Source: a virus
DNA length: 28,358 nucleotides
IMG/VR virus record: IMGVR_UViG_3300032229_000114
Coordinates: 1 to 28,358 of that record
Strand: one strand, 5' to 3'
Part shown: in pieces, positions 21,346 through 28,358 of the stretch
How the letters are laid out: every line of letters starts with the position of its first letter
How positions within the stretch are numbered: position 1 is the first letter of the stretch
Translations under genes and position numbers: made by a program
Notes under the pieces: model-generated
Databases searched by the model: none
What the model was told of the DNA's origin: nothing
The model's input: only the letters and a program-made list of their open reading frames with translations

Positions 21346-22245
21346 TTAAAGCCCCAGAATGCTCTTGAGAAGATTTGCGTTCGACGGTTCAAACAGTGAC
21401 TTAGCAGCGCCAGCAACACCAAGAATGTCGCCCGCAGTGCCGAGGAAGCCCTGACCCGGCTGTGTGGCCGTTGTGGTCGAGGATGTCGTAGCAGGAACGC
21501 CGCTAATGCCGGACTGCAGGATTTTAAGCTGCTCAACTGGATAGCCGCGCTGTGCAAGGAAGTCCTGATACGCCAGATCGAGGTTCTGCTGGGCCATACC
21601 GCGCTGAGCCTGACCGACGCCCGCAAGCATCTGCTGACGTGCCTGTTCCTGAGACAGTGCCTGTGTGCCAAATCCTGCCAACTGCGATGCACCCGCAAGC
21701 TGCTGCGTTGGAAGATTGGAGGCCAGACCTGCAGCCTGACCGTAGCCCTGCTGATAGAGGTTCGCCAGCGTCTGAGCAGTGTTCAAATCCTGTTCGCCAG
21801 CAAGTTGCGCTTCATAGACGCCACGGCGCTCGTTGCCAAATGCACGAGAGGCTGCCAGAGAAGCCTTCGTTGCTGCATCACGCTCTGCACGGGACTGAGC
21901 AAGGCGGCGCATCGTGGCATCGACCACGTTCTCCTGATACGGAGACATAAAGCCCTTAACGTCAGTCTGGAACTGGGCAGGAGAGTAACCAGCGGCGCGC
22001 TGTGCAGCCTGTGTTGCCTGTTCAAGTTGAGGAGCGCCTACACGGTTAGCAACAGCCTGTTCAGCCATTCCAAAAGCCTGCTGTTCCTGCGGGCGGAACT
22101 GAGCAATACGCGGCCCTTGATAAGCCTGATACGGGATCGAGGACACTTGCTGCGCGGCACCAAAGCCACGGGTCAGCAAATCCTGAACAAATGGGTTTAG
22201 CTGCTGCGTCGTTTGCTGCGTTGCAGTCTGACCGCCCTTAGACAT
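21346..22245 (-). CDS. Putative Gln/Ala-rich virion protein
   Basis: 299 residues, strikingly rich in Q and A. Residues 5-95 (TATQQTTQQLNPFVQDLLTR, QGPRIAQFRPQEQQAFGMAE) and 100-230 look like helical bundles, and the C-terminus has a Ser/Thr linker and a hydrophobic helix (FLGTAGDILGVAGAAKSLFE). This build is common in podoviral internal or ejection proteins. AAGGAG eight bases before the ATG is a strong ribosome-binding site, so the protein is probably made in quantity. Confidence 0.75.
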   Translation of the reverse strand: MSKGGQTATQQTTQQLNPFVQDLLTRGFGAAQQVSSIPYQAYQGPRIAQFRPQEQQAFGMAEQAVANRVGAPQLEQATQAAQRAAGYSPAQFQTDVKGFMSPYQENVVDATMRRLAQSRAERDAATKASLAASRAFGNERRGVYEAQLAGEQDLNTAQTLANLYQQGYGQAAGLASNLPTQQLAGASQLAGFGTQALSQEQARQQMLAGVGQAQRGMAQQNLDLAYQDFLAQRGYPVEQLKILQSGISGVPATTSSTTTATQPGQGFLGTAGDILGVAGAAKSLFEPSNANLLKSILGL

Positions 22246-22247
22246 AC

Positions 22248-22607
22248 TTAAAGCTCCTTAGCGATTGTCGTGCAAACCTCTTGCCACCCATCGCCCGCGA
22301 AAATCTTAACCCAACCTCGTCTACCAGATATTGACATCGAATTACAGCCAATACTTTCAGCAAACGCTCTTACCGACTTCTCCATAACGAGAAGCTCATC
22401 CAAGTCCCCACCAGCCAAAAAGATGTGCATCACCTTCTTCTCCGGGAAGATTTGTATCTCAGTCACGACAGCCGACTTCTCGCCCGGCCACAGTTGAAAA
22501 TTACCAGTCGCGATGCCGTCCCAGATGTCACGGATCGTATGCGTCCCCTTGGTGTATTCCAGTGCCGCTTCGATGTACGGCTGGCAGCGCATAAACTCTT
22601 CGACCAT
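22248..22607 (-). CDS. Conserved phage protein of unknown function
   Basis: 119 residues from MVEEFMRCQPYIEAALEYTK; a start 11 codons earlier would overlap the upstream gene by 31 bases. The 'C..YIEAALEY..GTHTI.DIW.GI..G.FQLWPGEKSA.VTEI' sequence and then HIFLAGGDLDELLVMEKSVR and GRRGWVKIF are strongly conserved in podo- and siphoviral tail and head regions. The fold looks like a small GNAT-type domain, but I see no acetyl-CoA motif and assign no activity. It lies between the jelly-roll protein and the virion protein. Confidence 0.78.
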   Translation of the reverse strand: MVEEFMRCQPYIEAALEYTKGTHTIRDIWDGIATGNFQLWPGEKSAVVTEIQIFPEKKVMHIFLAGGDLDELLVMEKSVRAFAESIGCNSMSISGRRGWVKIFAGDGWQEVCTTIAKEL

Positions 22608-22609
22608 TA

Positions 22610-23203
22610 CTACTGCACTTGCATCACTGACAGAAGGCAAGATGGCCCAGATGGGGCAAATGACGTTGCAGCAGAGGCGTGAAGCTCAATGTTCGTGCTA
22701 TCGGCGGCCCACATCAATTCAATATAATCGCCCGCAACCAAGGAAAAGAAGTCATCCCTGCCTGACGCCATATGGCCGCCGTTGATGTCGCTTGTTGACA
22801 GAAACGTGCTTGCGGACACATCGACACCATTTTTCCTGAACCAAAAATATACGGTTTTTGCGCTGGCGTTGTTGGACAGAACCGTGAAGTGGGCTGAGAA
22901 ATTATAGATGCCAGCTTCCTCTACAACAATCCGAGATGCAGGAGAGCCGATTGAAACTTTGTTGCTTTCCTCGGTTGTGTCGAACGTAATTGCGTAAGCC
23001 GTATTCGTCGCGGCAGGAGATACGCTGGTCGTCTTCTTGAACTGGCCGTAGAAGCCTTCGTAAATCAGCTTTGCTGGCGCATAGATGCCAACGTCCTGAC
23101 CCTTCTCGTAAAGAGTGTTGGAATAAAGCTCTATAAGGCGGTTCCGCTGCGCTTCATACGCAGCGTTATATGCACTGGGAGGTGGTGGAAGTTTCAGGCT
23201 CAC
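22610..23203 (-). CDS. C1q-like jelly-roll virion protein
   Basis: 197 residues with a GTG start that overlaps the upstream stop (GTGA). Residues 1-50 are helical (QRNRLIELYSNTLYE). Residues about 55-195 form a C1q/TNF-like beta sandwich: SPAATNTAYAITFDTTEESN, IVVEEAGIYNFSAHFTVL, VYFWFRKNGVDVSASTF, FSLVAGDYIELMWAADSTNI, and ATSFAPSGPSCLLSVMQV. The 'V.E.AGIYN...F' and 'GDYIEL.W' motifs are typical. Such domains occur on phage tails and decorate or bind the cell surface. Confidence 0.82.
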   Translation of the reverse strand: MSLKLPPPPSAYNAAYEAQRNRLIELYSNTLYEKGQDVGIYAPAKLIYEGFYGQFKKTTSVSPAATNTAYAITFDTTEESNKVSIGSPASRIVVEEAGIYNFSAHFTVLSNNASAKTVYFWFRKNGVDVSASTFLSTSDINGGHMASGRDDFFSLVAGDYIELMWAADSTNIELHASAATSFAPSGPSCLLSVMQVQ

Positions 23204-24684
23204 CTACGACCCCCAGCAATCGCATTTAGACGCTGTGTTCCGACGCGCCAATCAGTCGGCGGGCTGGTTGTCGTTACCCGCATCTTGACCTGTCGCCCAT
23301 TGAAGCGAACTGATGTCGGATTTGCCAGCGTGTAAGGCCCGTAAGACGTTTCTTCGGCATTTGGGTAGTAGCGGGTTTTGAACGTCGCCACGACACCGCC
23401 TTGATTGCGTTCGTCAGGGATTAGTTCGTTGACATACATAATGTTGTCGCCGTTGCCGATCTGAACAGGGCCGCTCTCAGCGTAAGGGAGCGAACTATCG
23501 TAGTTCAAGCCAACTTCATGGTCATAGATATAGCCGTTCGTCCCGACCATAATCGGGTTGCGGAAGACGCTGCGGTCCGTCCCACAAGTGCGGGCCAAGC
23601 TGCCGATTGTCCAATGGTTCTCAACGTAATCCCACGCAACATAGCTGTCGTTCTCATTTGAGTTGGCCGACGGATAGAACCACCAAACCTCATTAAACTG
23701 AGCGTTGTTGACAGCGTAAACCTTGGAAATTTGGTTCGTGTTGATGTTGTTGAAGACGTAATCGTAAACTTCACAAGGCAGCGGCTTCACGTAACCATCA
23801 AAGACATGGAAACCGCGCTGACCCATCCACACAGCAGCGTTATCGAGAACAGCCACCGCATTTGCAGAGATCACGCCACAGGCGCGACCAGCGATTTCAG
23901 CCGAATATACAAATGGCTGGCCGACATATGTTAGAACGTGTGCGTCAATGTCAGTCAGGATCAGGTTTTGACCACGAACGCGCTTGGCGCAAATAATCTT
24001 GCCTGTTGTCTGAAGGTCAACGGAGCCAGCAAGGTTTGTCGATGCCGCTGTCCAGATCGTGTTATTTTCAAGGTCAGACCATGCAACACGACGGCTATTC
24101 CCAGACGCTCCCAAGGCGAACATTGAGCGTTCAGCGGTAACAAGAAGCCCTTGACAGCTTGTTGGCGCATTTGTGATTACAGCGGCCTTAGTTGGCGTTG
24201 AGGCATCCAACTGCCATTCGTATAGTTTGCCATCAGATGTGGAGCAGCCGACGAGATATTCGCCCCAAGTATCAAAGCTCCAAGTCGTTGCGGGCGTTAC
24301 AGAACCAGCATCAGGGCGAGGTGTGCCGTAATAGCCAGTGCTATAAGTGCTAATCCCGTAGCCAGCGCCCGTAGAAGCATCGTCAGACCCCGACGTAAAG
24401 CCAACTGGCGTAATATCCACCAACCCGCTCGATTGCGTCATAGCATACAGCTTAGATGGTGTGCCGATCCCAGCGAAGCGAATGCCAGCGTTTGTCTTCC
24501 ATGTGATTAGGCCACGAGCCTTGCCAGTTACAGTCCCGCTTCCGCGACGTTCCCATCCCCCAACAGGCTCCATCGCGCCCTCAGTCCAACGAACTAAGTT
24601 TACGTCATACCAGCGCCCGGTTGACTGAAGCTCAGTCCCGTTGCGAAAAACGCCTGCCGGTATTTGTAGTGAAACTAGGGCCAT
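23200..24684 (-). CDS. P22 gp10-like tail hub / packaged-DNA stabilisation protein
   Basis: 494 residues, almost all beta strand. The N-terminus (LQIPAGVFRNGTELQSTGRW, VNLVRWTEGAMEPVGGWERR) is the signature of the podoviral P22 gp10-type 'phage stabilisation' family, followed by repeated WSFDTWGEYLVGCSTSDGKL-type blades consistent with a beta-propeller. In P22, gp10 joins the portal-gp4 connector to the tail needle and closes the head after packaging. It follows the DUF6378 gene by two bases. It is the clearest tail gene in the window and supports a short-tailed phage. Confidence 0.82.
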   Translation of the reverse strand: MALVSLQIPAGVFRNGTELQSTGRWYDVNLVRWTEGAMEPVGGWERRGSGTVTGKARGLITWKTNAGIRFAGIGTPSKLYAMTQSSGLVDITPVGFTSGSDDASTGAGYGISTYSTGYYGTPRPDAGSVTPATTWSFDTWGEYLVGCSTSDGKLYEWQLDASTPTKAAVITNAPTSCQGLLVTAERSMFALGASGNSRRVAWSDLENNTIWTAASTNLAGSVDLQTTGKIICAKRVRGQNLILTDIDAHVLTYVGQPFVYSAEIAGRACGVISANAVAVLDNAAVWMGQRGFHVFDGYVKPLPCEVYDYVFNNINTNQISKVYAVNNAQFNEVWWFYPSANSNENDSYVAWDYVENHWTIGSLARTCGTDRSVFRNPIMVGTNGYIYDHEVGLNYDSSLPYAESGPVQIGNGDNIMYVNELIPDERNQGGVVATFKTRYYPNAEETSYGPYTLANPTSVRFNGRQVKMRVTTTSPPTDWRVGTQRLNAIAGGRR

Positions 24685-24686
24685 AT

Positions 24687-25016
24687 CTACTCTTCATCGT
24701 CAAGGCTGAACGTAAACATTACCTCTATATCATCATTGTCTGCGTTTTGCCACGCTTCCGCCATGAGCGCCGCATAAGCGATTGCGTCCTCAGAACTATC
24801 CTGATGCCACGTATCTGACTGCTGCTGCCGCGCAAGTTTCAAGAGCAGCATAAAGAGCCAACCGTCTTGTTCGCTGAGAATGTTTCCAGTCAGCACATTG
24901 AAAGCCGCAACCGTGCGGTCCATGCTGCGTTCGCCTTCTGGTGTATCGTATTCCTGCGCCCGTTCGAGCATCAAGTCAGCGGCCCGCTCTAAAAATTCAA
25001 TAGCTGAAATTGTCAT
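24687..25016 (-). CDS. DUF6378-like protein
   Basis: 109 residues from MTISAIEFLERAADLMLERA. The pattern LERAADLMLERAQEYDTPEG, FNVLTGNILSEQDGWLFMLL, then LKLARQQQSDTWHQDSSEDA and IAYAALMAEAW matches DUF6378, a phage family whose conserved helices, 'L.K.AR' and 'HxDSxxDxxxYxxL' resemble nucleotide-hydrolase-like helical folds. The function is not established. The start overlaps the end of the metallophosphoesterase gene by 20 bases; longer readings overlap more. Confidence 0.8.
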   Translation of the reverse strand: MTISAIEFLERAADLMLERAQEYDTPEGERSMDRTVAAFNVLTGNILSEQDGWLFMLLLKLARQQQSDTWHQDSSEDAIAYAALMAEAWQNADNDDIEVMFTFSLDDEE

Positions 25017-25989
25017 CTTCACTTGCTCCGTCGAATACACATTCGCCTCTGAAATATGCCTTTTCATTGATAACCTCACATAGCTCAGGAGGAAGGAGAA
25101 GGCCGTCCTTGAACGTCAGGACTGCAAAGCCAGACGTGTGCGGCGACGGATTGTTTTCAGCATAGTCAAACTGCGGACCATGCGGATTGGAGAGAGTGCC
25201 TGTGTCGACACCATAGCGGCGGCCATTATAGTCAGCCCAAGGGGTCACAGCCAATCTGTGCAGGTGGCCGGTGACAATGCTGCGGCCTGATTTCAGGGTG
25301 TTGTTGTAAGTTGCATGGATGCCGTTGTGATACCGGTGCTTGACCATCAAGTTTTGGTTTATCATCGTCGACCATGTGAAGTCCCAGCGGCTGAACTTCT
25401 CTTCCAGCCGTTGCACCACGCCATCATATTCCGAAGCGTTGACGCACAGAGCGCGGTCAAAGCGGGCATCATGATTGCCGACGTTCCAAATCTTGTGGCA
25501 GCCCTTTGGCAGACGCTGCTCAATCTCATCAAGGCGGTCTTGGCAGACTTCCAATTCCTCTTTGACTGTCGGTAACTCAGTCCAGCCAAGTGGTGCATGA
25601 CGGCTGACCCGCGCACCATCGAACAAGTCGCCATTTGCAAACACTGTTCTGGGCTTCAATTCCTCAATCAGCAGTAGCAGGGCTTCATTGGCTACCGTCC
25701 GGGCCTGATTGGGCCACCAGTGTGCGTCAGAGAAGGCAATGACAGTGCCTGTGTCGATGTTGAGGTCGATCTGCCGCTTATATGCGCGTCCTGCATCATC
25801 TGCTGTCCATTTGCTTGGACCTTGCATTGGAACGCTCTTTAGAATGATCCCGCGCTGTGCAAGTCGTTCGCGTCGAGAGTAGACACCACGCTCTTTGATG
25901 CCAAGAATGGTCGCAACCTTTGCAGGACTGCCGCCACCTCGCTCCCACGCTAGGATAAACTCTTCATCTGTGAATGTTGGTGCTGGCAC
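24997..25989 (-). CDS. Calcineurin-like metallophosphoesterase with N-terminal HTH
   Basis: 330 residues, GTG start with GGGAG eight bases upstream. Residues 1-45 are a helix-turn-helix (GGSPAKVATILGIKERGVYS). Residues 83-250 hold the dinuclear metal site: FSDAHWW (D88, H90), NGDLFD (D121), GNHD (171-174) and GHLHR (241-244). Members cut phosphoesters in nucleotides, nucleic acids or proteins; the substrate cannot be read here. Such HTH-phosphatase proteins are common in phages of Proteobacteria. It sits between the lysis genes and tail genes, an unusual place for a DNA enzyme, and could process DNA after packaging or counter a host defence. Confidence 0.9.
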   Translation of the reverse strand: MPAPTFTDEEFILAWERGGGSPAKVATILGIKERGVYSRRERLAQRGIILKSVPMQGPSKWTADDAGRAYKRQIDLNIDTGTVIAFSDAHWWPNQARTVANEALLLLIEELKPRTVFANGDLFDGARVSRHAPLGWTELPTVKEELEVCQDRLDEIEQRLPKGCHKIWNVGNHDARFDRALCVNASEYDGVVQRLEEKFSRWDFTWSTMINQNLMVKHRYHNGIHATYNNTLKSGRSIVTGHLHRLAVTPWADYNGRRYGVDTGTLSNPHGPQFDYAENNPSPHTSGFAVLTFKDGLLLPPELCEVINEKAYFRGECVFDGASEDDNFSY

Positions 25990-26002
25990 AATGTAATCTC
26001 CC

Positions 26003-26308
26003 TTACTTGGCTTCCAATGCCTTCTTCCAAGCCTCTACCGTCAAGCGATGCTTGACACTGCAGTCAGTGTATTTCGCAATGATGTCGGCTTCCCAGACAG
26101 CCCGGTCAGGATCAGTCAGCAGTGCTGGAGGCGCTGGAAGCAGCGGGCAATTCGACGCCAGATTTACCGGAGGCTGCGGCATTGGCGTCACGGACACCGC
26201 TTTCGAGCAACCCGCTAATGCCATCAGGAGGAGTGCAATCAGCAGGCACAGCAGGAGCCGTTTTGTATATTTCACGAATAGTGTTGGTGCGTTCGGTTGC
26301 CACGACAT
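26003..26308 (-). CDS. Rz1-like outer-membrane spanin lipoprotein (o-spanin)
   Basis: 101 residues from MSWQPNAPTLFVKYTKRLLL. After a basic N-terminus, a hydrophobic helix ends in the lipobox LMALAGC, with the lipid-bearing Cys at about residue 34. A Pro-rich periplasmic part follows (PMPQPPVNLASNCPLLPAPP). It lies out of frame within and past the end of the Rz-like gene, the classical nested arrangement. With Rz it would span the periplasm and fuse the membranes at the last step of lysis, which implies a Gram-negative host. A start 13 codons earlier exists. Confidence 0.88.
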   Translation of the reverse strand: MSWQPNAPTLFVKYTKRLLLCLLIALLLMALAGCSKAVSVTPMPQPPVNLASNCPLLPAPPALLTDPDRAVWEADIIAKYTDCSVKHRLTVEAWKKALEAK

Positions 26309-26510
26309 TGGCTTGATCCCGCTCGACTTCGTAAACCTGCGAAACATCGTCTACCGCCTTTTGCATTTCTGCACGTTGCTTTTCAGCTTTTTCCAGAGCC
26401 TTTGAATATGCGGCATCGCACTGCCAATCGCGGACTTTGTAACCGGCGACTGCGCCAACAACAAGAGTGCCTGCCGCCACATAGCCCATAAGCGGATTAA
26501 ACGGGAGCAT
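26112..26510 (-). CDS. Rz-like inner-membrane spanin (i-spanin)
   Basis: 132 residues. Residues 8-24 are an N-terminal transmembrane anchor (MGYVAAGTLVVGAVAG), followed by a coiled coil (KALEKAEKQRAEMQKAVDDV, QVYEVERDQANVVATERT) and a Ser/Ala-rich end. This matches the build of Rz proteins. The Rz1-like gene begins inside it in another frame and extends 109 bases beyond its end. It directly follows the endolysin gene, which completes an endolysin-spanin cassette. Confidence 0.88.
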   Translation of the reverse strand: MLPFNPLMGYVAAGTLVVGAVAGYKVRDWQCDAAYSKALEKAEKQRAEMQKAVDDVSQVYEVERDQANVVATERTNTIREIYKTAPAVPADCTPPDGISGLLESGVRDANAAASGKSGVELPAASSASSTAD

Positions 26511-26525
26511 TGGCCCTTTATCCTT

Positions 26526-27140
26526 TCAAGCGCGCCAAGAAGCATACTTCTTAGTTTTAGCCTTGCGGTCATCCAGTCCATGCGTCCCTCCATTGATGCG
26601 CTTGGTTAGCGCGAGGATAGCGGCATCGTTGACACCCTTGTCGCAGATCGACCACAGCTTGTTCTTGTCGAAGAACCAGAGCGCGCTCTCAAAGCAAAGT
26701 TCAGTAGCAACCAGATCAGGGTTGTCCATAACGTCTGGGCGGCCAACATAATTAGCAAACGCCTGATAGTTGTCCTTGCCGGTCAGCTGGAGCGCGCCGC
26801 GTCCACGGAATTTCCATCCGTCTCCTGATCCTTCAGGTCCGTTGCCCATGCGATTTGCATAGACACGATTGGCAATCTTCTGCGGCTGCCGCTCGTAGAG
26901 CCGTGCTTCGAGATCGGTCTTAAAATACTTGCCAAAGATGCTGCGAAGCCCCTTGGCGCTGTAATTGAGGTTCTCTGAGAACGTCTTGAAGTTGCCGCTT
27001 TCATGCGCCGTTTGAGCAAAAAAATGCGCAGCGCGATTTGATGATAGCTTATAGTAAGCAGCACCGCGCTTGAAAGTTCCCGGACCAAACGCGCCATCTG
27101 CCGTTACTCCGATCTTCTTCTGTAGGTTAATCAGGCTCAT
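26526..27140 (-). CDS. Endolysin, glycoside hydrolase family 19
   Basis: 204 residues from MSLINLQKKIGVTADGAFGP. The first 25 residues look like a shortened peptidoglycan-binding repeat (ADGAFGPGT). The GH19 domain has HFFAQTAHESGNFKTFSENL (proton donor E47, second E57), YSAKGLRSIFGKYF, NRMGNGPEGSGDGWKFRGRG and LQLTGKDNYQAF. It cleaves the glycan strands of peptidoglycan. No signal peptide is seen, so release should depend on a holin; three membrane proteins encoded just upstream are candidates. ATGA overlap with the 55-residue gene. Confidence 0.93.
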   Translation of the reverse strand: MSLINLQKKIGVTADGAFGPGTFKRGAAYYKLSSNRAAHFFAQTAHESGNFKTFSENLNYSAKGLRSIFGKYFKTDLEARLYERQPQKIANRVYANRMGNGPEGSGDGWKFRGRGALQLTGKDNYQAFANYVGRPDVMDNPDLVATELCFESALWFFDKNKLWSICDKGVNDAAILALTKRINGGTHGLDDRKAKTKKYASWRA

Positions 27141-27304
27141 CGGTCCTGTCCCTTGTTCCACAATTCAAAGAGCGTCTTGATCTTTTCCTCGACCACGCCA
27201 AGGCGGACATCCATCTTGGCGAGGATAATGGTCAGAGAGATAAACGCAAGAACGACCGGCCAGAGTTGGCCGATCAATTCGACGGTTGAGAGATTGTCAG
27301 CCAT
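27137..27304 (-). CDS. Small membrane protein, holin candidate
   Basis: 55 residues (MADNLSTVELIGQLWPVVLA, FISLTIILAKMDVRLGVVEE, then KIKTLFELWNKGQDR). One transmembrane helix at about residues 11-29 is followed by an amphipathic, charged coiled coil. The stop overlaps the endolysin start as ATGA, which favours a role in lysis, such as holin, antiholin or XhlA-like protein. It is too short for most multi-span holins. Confidence 0.72.
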   Translation of the reverse strand: MADNLSTVELIGQLWPVVLAFISLTIILAKMDVRLGVVEEKIKTLFELWNKGQDR

Positions 27305-27793
27305 TTATGCCGCCGGGTTGCGCCAGTCAGGGAAGTCGTCTTCATCAACAACGCCATCGCCGTTTGCGTCATAGCGCAGATCGTTGCGGTATTTCTCCCA
27401 AGGGGCCATATCGTCGTCGTCATCGTCGTCTTCGACCACAGCGGCAACCGGCGCAGGCTCTGGTGCGGGAGCAGGAACGGGCGCAGGGGCAGGTGCTTCC
27501 GGCTCAGGCGCGTCAAGTTCAAGCGGCTCTTCCTTGTCACGCGCATTGGCGTTCAGGCTAAGGCCGCCCAGAAGACCGACGAACGCACCAATGACGGTCT
27601 GGAATGCAGGGTTAATCGTCTCAAGGATAGCCGTGCTGTCAACCATCTCATTCGGCACGAACAGGCCGACAGCGAGAGCCAGCACCACAACAAGGATCAC
27701 AGCAGCCAGCGTGACAATCGCCACACGGACCACAAACTCGATGGTGTCGTTTACGCCATCTTCCTTGCTTTCAAAATCGTTCAAGAAACTCAT
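27305..27793 (-). CDS. Two-span membrane protein with EF-hand-like tail (holin candidate)
   Basis: 162 residues. Residues 20-47 are a long hydrophobic helix (VVRVAIVTLAAVILVVVLAL), and residues 60-80 a second one (PAFQTVIGAFVGLLGGLSLN). A long Pro/Ala/Glu linker (PEPEAPAPAPVPAPAPEP), an eight-Asp run and a C-terminal EF-hand-like loop (DANGDGVVDEDDF) follow. Two spans with a charged C-terminus suit a holin; the calcium-binding motif is unusual for one. It is joined to the neighbour upstream by an ATGA overlap. Confidence 0.78.
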   Translation of the reverse strand: MSFLNDFESKEDGVNDTIEFVVRVAIVTLAAVILVVVLALAVGLFVPNEMVDSTAILETINPAFQTVIGAFVGLLGGLSLNANARDKEEPLELDAPEPEAPAPAPVPAPAPEPAPVAAVVEDDDDDDDMAPWEKYRNDLRYDANGDGVVDEDDFPDWRNPAA

Positions 27794-28008
27794 CGGTCAG
27801 CCTTATTGTCTAGCTTGTCCTCAATCCGGCGAAGGTGTGTCATCACCTCATCGAACTTCTTATCGATAGCCGAAAACTTCTCATCACCAAAATCTAGCTT
27901 GGTTTCTAGAATTGCCAGACGGTTGCTCAACTTCGTCCAAACGCCAATGATGGCAAAGACGCCAGCAATTAGGGTGAGAAGCGTGTCAATGCCGAATGAC
28001 ATATCCAT
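27790..28008 (-). CDS. Small membrane protein, XhlA-like
   Basis: 72 residues from MDMSFGIDTLLTLIAGVFAI; an ATG five codons upstream overlaps the neighbour. One transmembrane helix (residues 8-27) is followed by a heptad-rich helix (NRLAILETKLDFGDEKFSAI, then FDEVMTHLRRIEDKLDNKAD). This is typical of small XhlA/hemolysin-like phage membrane proteins that act in lysis. It is the first of three adjacent membrane genes before the endolysin. Confidence 0.75.
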   Translation of the reverse strand: MDMSFGIDTLLTLIAGVFAIIGVWTKLSNRLAILETKLDFGDEKFSAIDKKFDEVMTHLRRIEDKLDNKADR

Positions 28009-28010
28009 TG

Positions 28011-28355
28011 TTAGGCAACCCATTCTTCAACTGGCGCATCCGGCCAGACAGGAGCCAGAAGGTCAGCATCGCGCAGGGCTTGGCGATAAGTAGCAAATGC
28101 CGTCTTGCATTCGGCTGTCAGGTTAACGTCTGCAAGCTGCGTCCAATCGCACAGAGCCAGCTTCGAGTTACGGACGTTGCGGTTGCCAGCCTTTGTGGCT
28201 TCATCCTTAGCCGTTAGCTCATCAGCAGACAGGCTTTCAACCGTCACAGCGTAAACGTCACCGCCTTCAAGATAGGCTTCGCAGGAAACCAGCTTCTGAG
28301 TGGCTGCATCGTGCGCCTTGAAATAGGTCACTGGAACAAGGTTGTTCTCAGTCAT
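28011..28355 (-). CDS. Tail-fibre-assembly-like protein (Caudo_TAP-like)
   Basis: 114 residues. The C-terminal half (NRNVRNSKLALCDWTQLADV, LTAECKTAFATYRQALRD, PVWPDAPVEEW) fits the tail-fibre assembly chaperone pattern 'R...L...DWTQL.D..L......W..YRQ.LRD......WP..P'. The N-terminal part (YFKAHDAATQKLVSCEAYLE) is less typical. The protein would help fold or attach tail fibres or spikes, whose gene is expected just upstream, beyond the window. Its ATG at 28355 is preceded by the end of another gene (TGA at 28354-28352) that is not otherwise visible. Confidence 0.72.
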   Translation of the reverse strand: MTENNLVPVTYFKAHDAATQKLVSCEAYLEGGDVYAVTVESLSADELTAKDEATKAGNRNVRNSKLALCDWTQLADVNLTAECKTAFATYRQALRDADLLAPVWPDAPVEEWVA

Positions 28356-28358
28356 CCA

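Noticed and set aside
1-28358. tRNA genes, CRISPR arrays, insertion sequences or an integrase
   Set aside because: None was seen by eye: no cloverleaf with a recognisable T-loop, no regularly spaced repeats, no transposase or integrase motif. A tRNA scan would be needed to exclude a divergent tRNA.

Overview
This window is part of a tailed double-stranded DNA phage genome (or an intact-looking prophage). The gene set resembles short-tailed, P22-like podoviruses: a portal of about 745 residues, a separate acidic scaffold, a DUF5309-type coat, a P22 gp10-like tail hub and a string of Ala/Gln-rich ejection-type proteins. The host is probably an alphaproteobacterium. The main clue is a GapR-like DUF2312 gene, a nucleoid protein typical of that class; the families of several small genes agree. 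This is inference. No integrase, tRNA or CRISPR array was seen.

Layout: one divergent control region (about 14048-14172) organises the map. A short rightward operon (14173-17664) encodes recombination and DNA-metabolism proteins: ERF annealase, YqaJ exonuclease, a small HTH protein, an HNH-like nuclease, NinB, a GapR-like protein and SSB. It ends at a hairpin (17669-17695) where it meets leftward late genes. A long leftward block (14047 down to 8553) carries a small HTH regulator, a DUF1064 nuclease, a DnaA domain IV-like protein, a replisome-organiser-like protein, a C5-cytosine methyltransferase, many tiny ORFs joined by ATGA overlaps, and then a DpdA-like guanine transglycosylase followed by an HTH-QueD-like fusion. 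TerS, TerL, two small basic proteins, a DUF6496 protein, portal, scaffold and coat follow (8481 to 1). An HNH homing endonuclease sits antisense in this packaging/head block.

The right half (28355 down to 17695) is a second leftward late block. In transcription order it holds a tail-fibre-assembly-like protein, three membrane proteins (holin candidates), a GH19 endolysin, nested Rz/Rz1 spanins, a metallophosphoesterase, a DUF6378 protein, the gp10-like tail hub, a C1q-like jelly-roll protein, several internal-virion-type proteins and an M15-type peptidase. If the genome is circular or permuted, the coat gene cut at the left edge would lead through missing tail genes back to the right edge, so one long leftward programme would run almost round the genome and meet the short rightward operon at the hairpin.

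The most interesting part is the apparent 7-deazaguanine DNA-modification cassette (8553-9691), a short DpdA paired with an unusual QueD-like protein that carries an N-terminal HTH and lacks two canonical catalytic residues. It lies in the same leftward block as a cytosine methyltransferase. Other points are a repeated 20-nt leader and related promoters upstream of two operons, a likely operator at the divergent switch, and a shared C-terminal motif on two neighbouring virion proteins.
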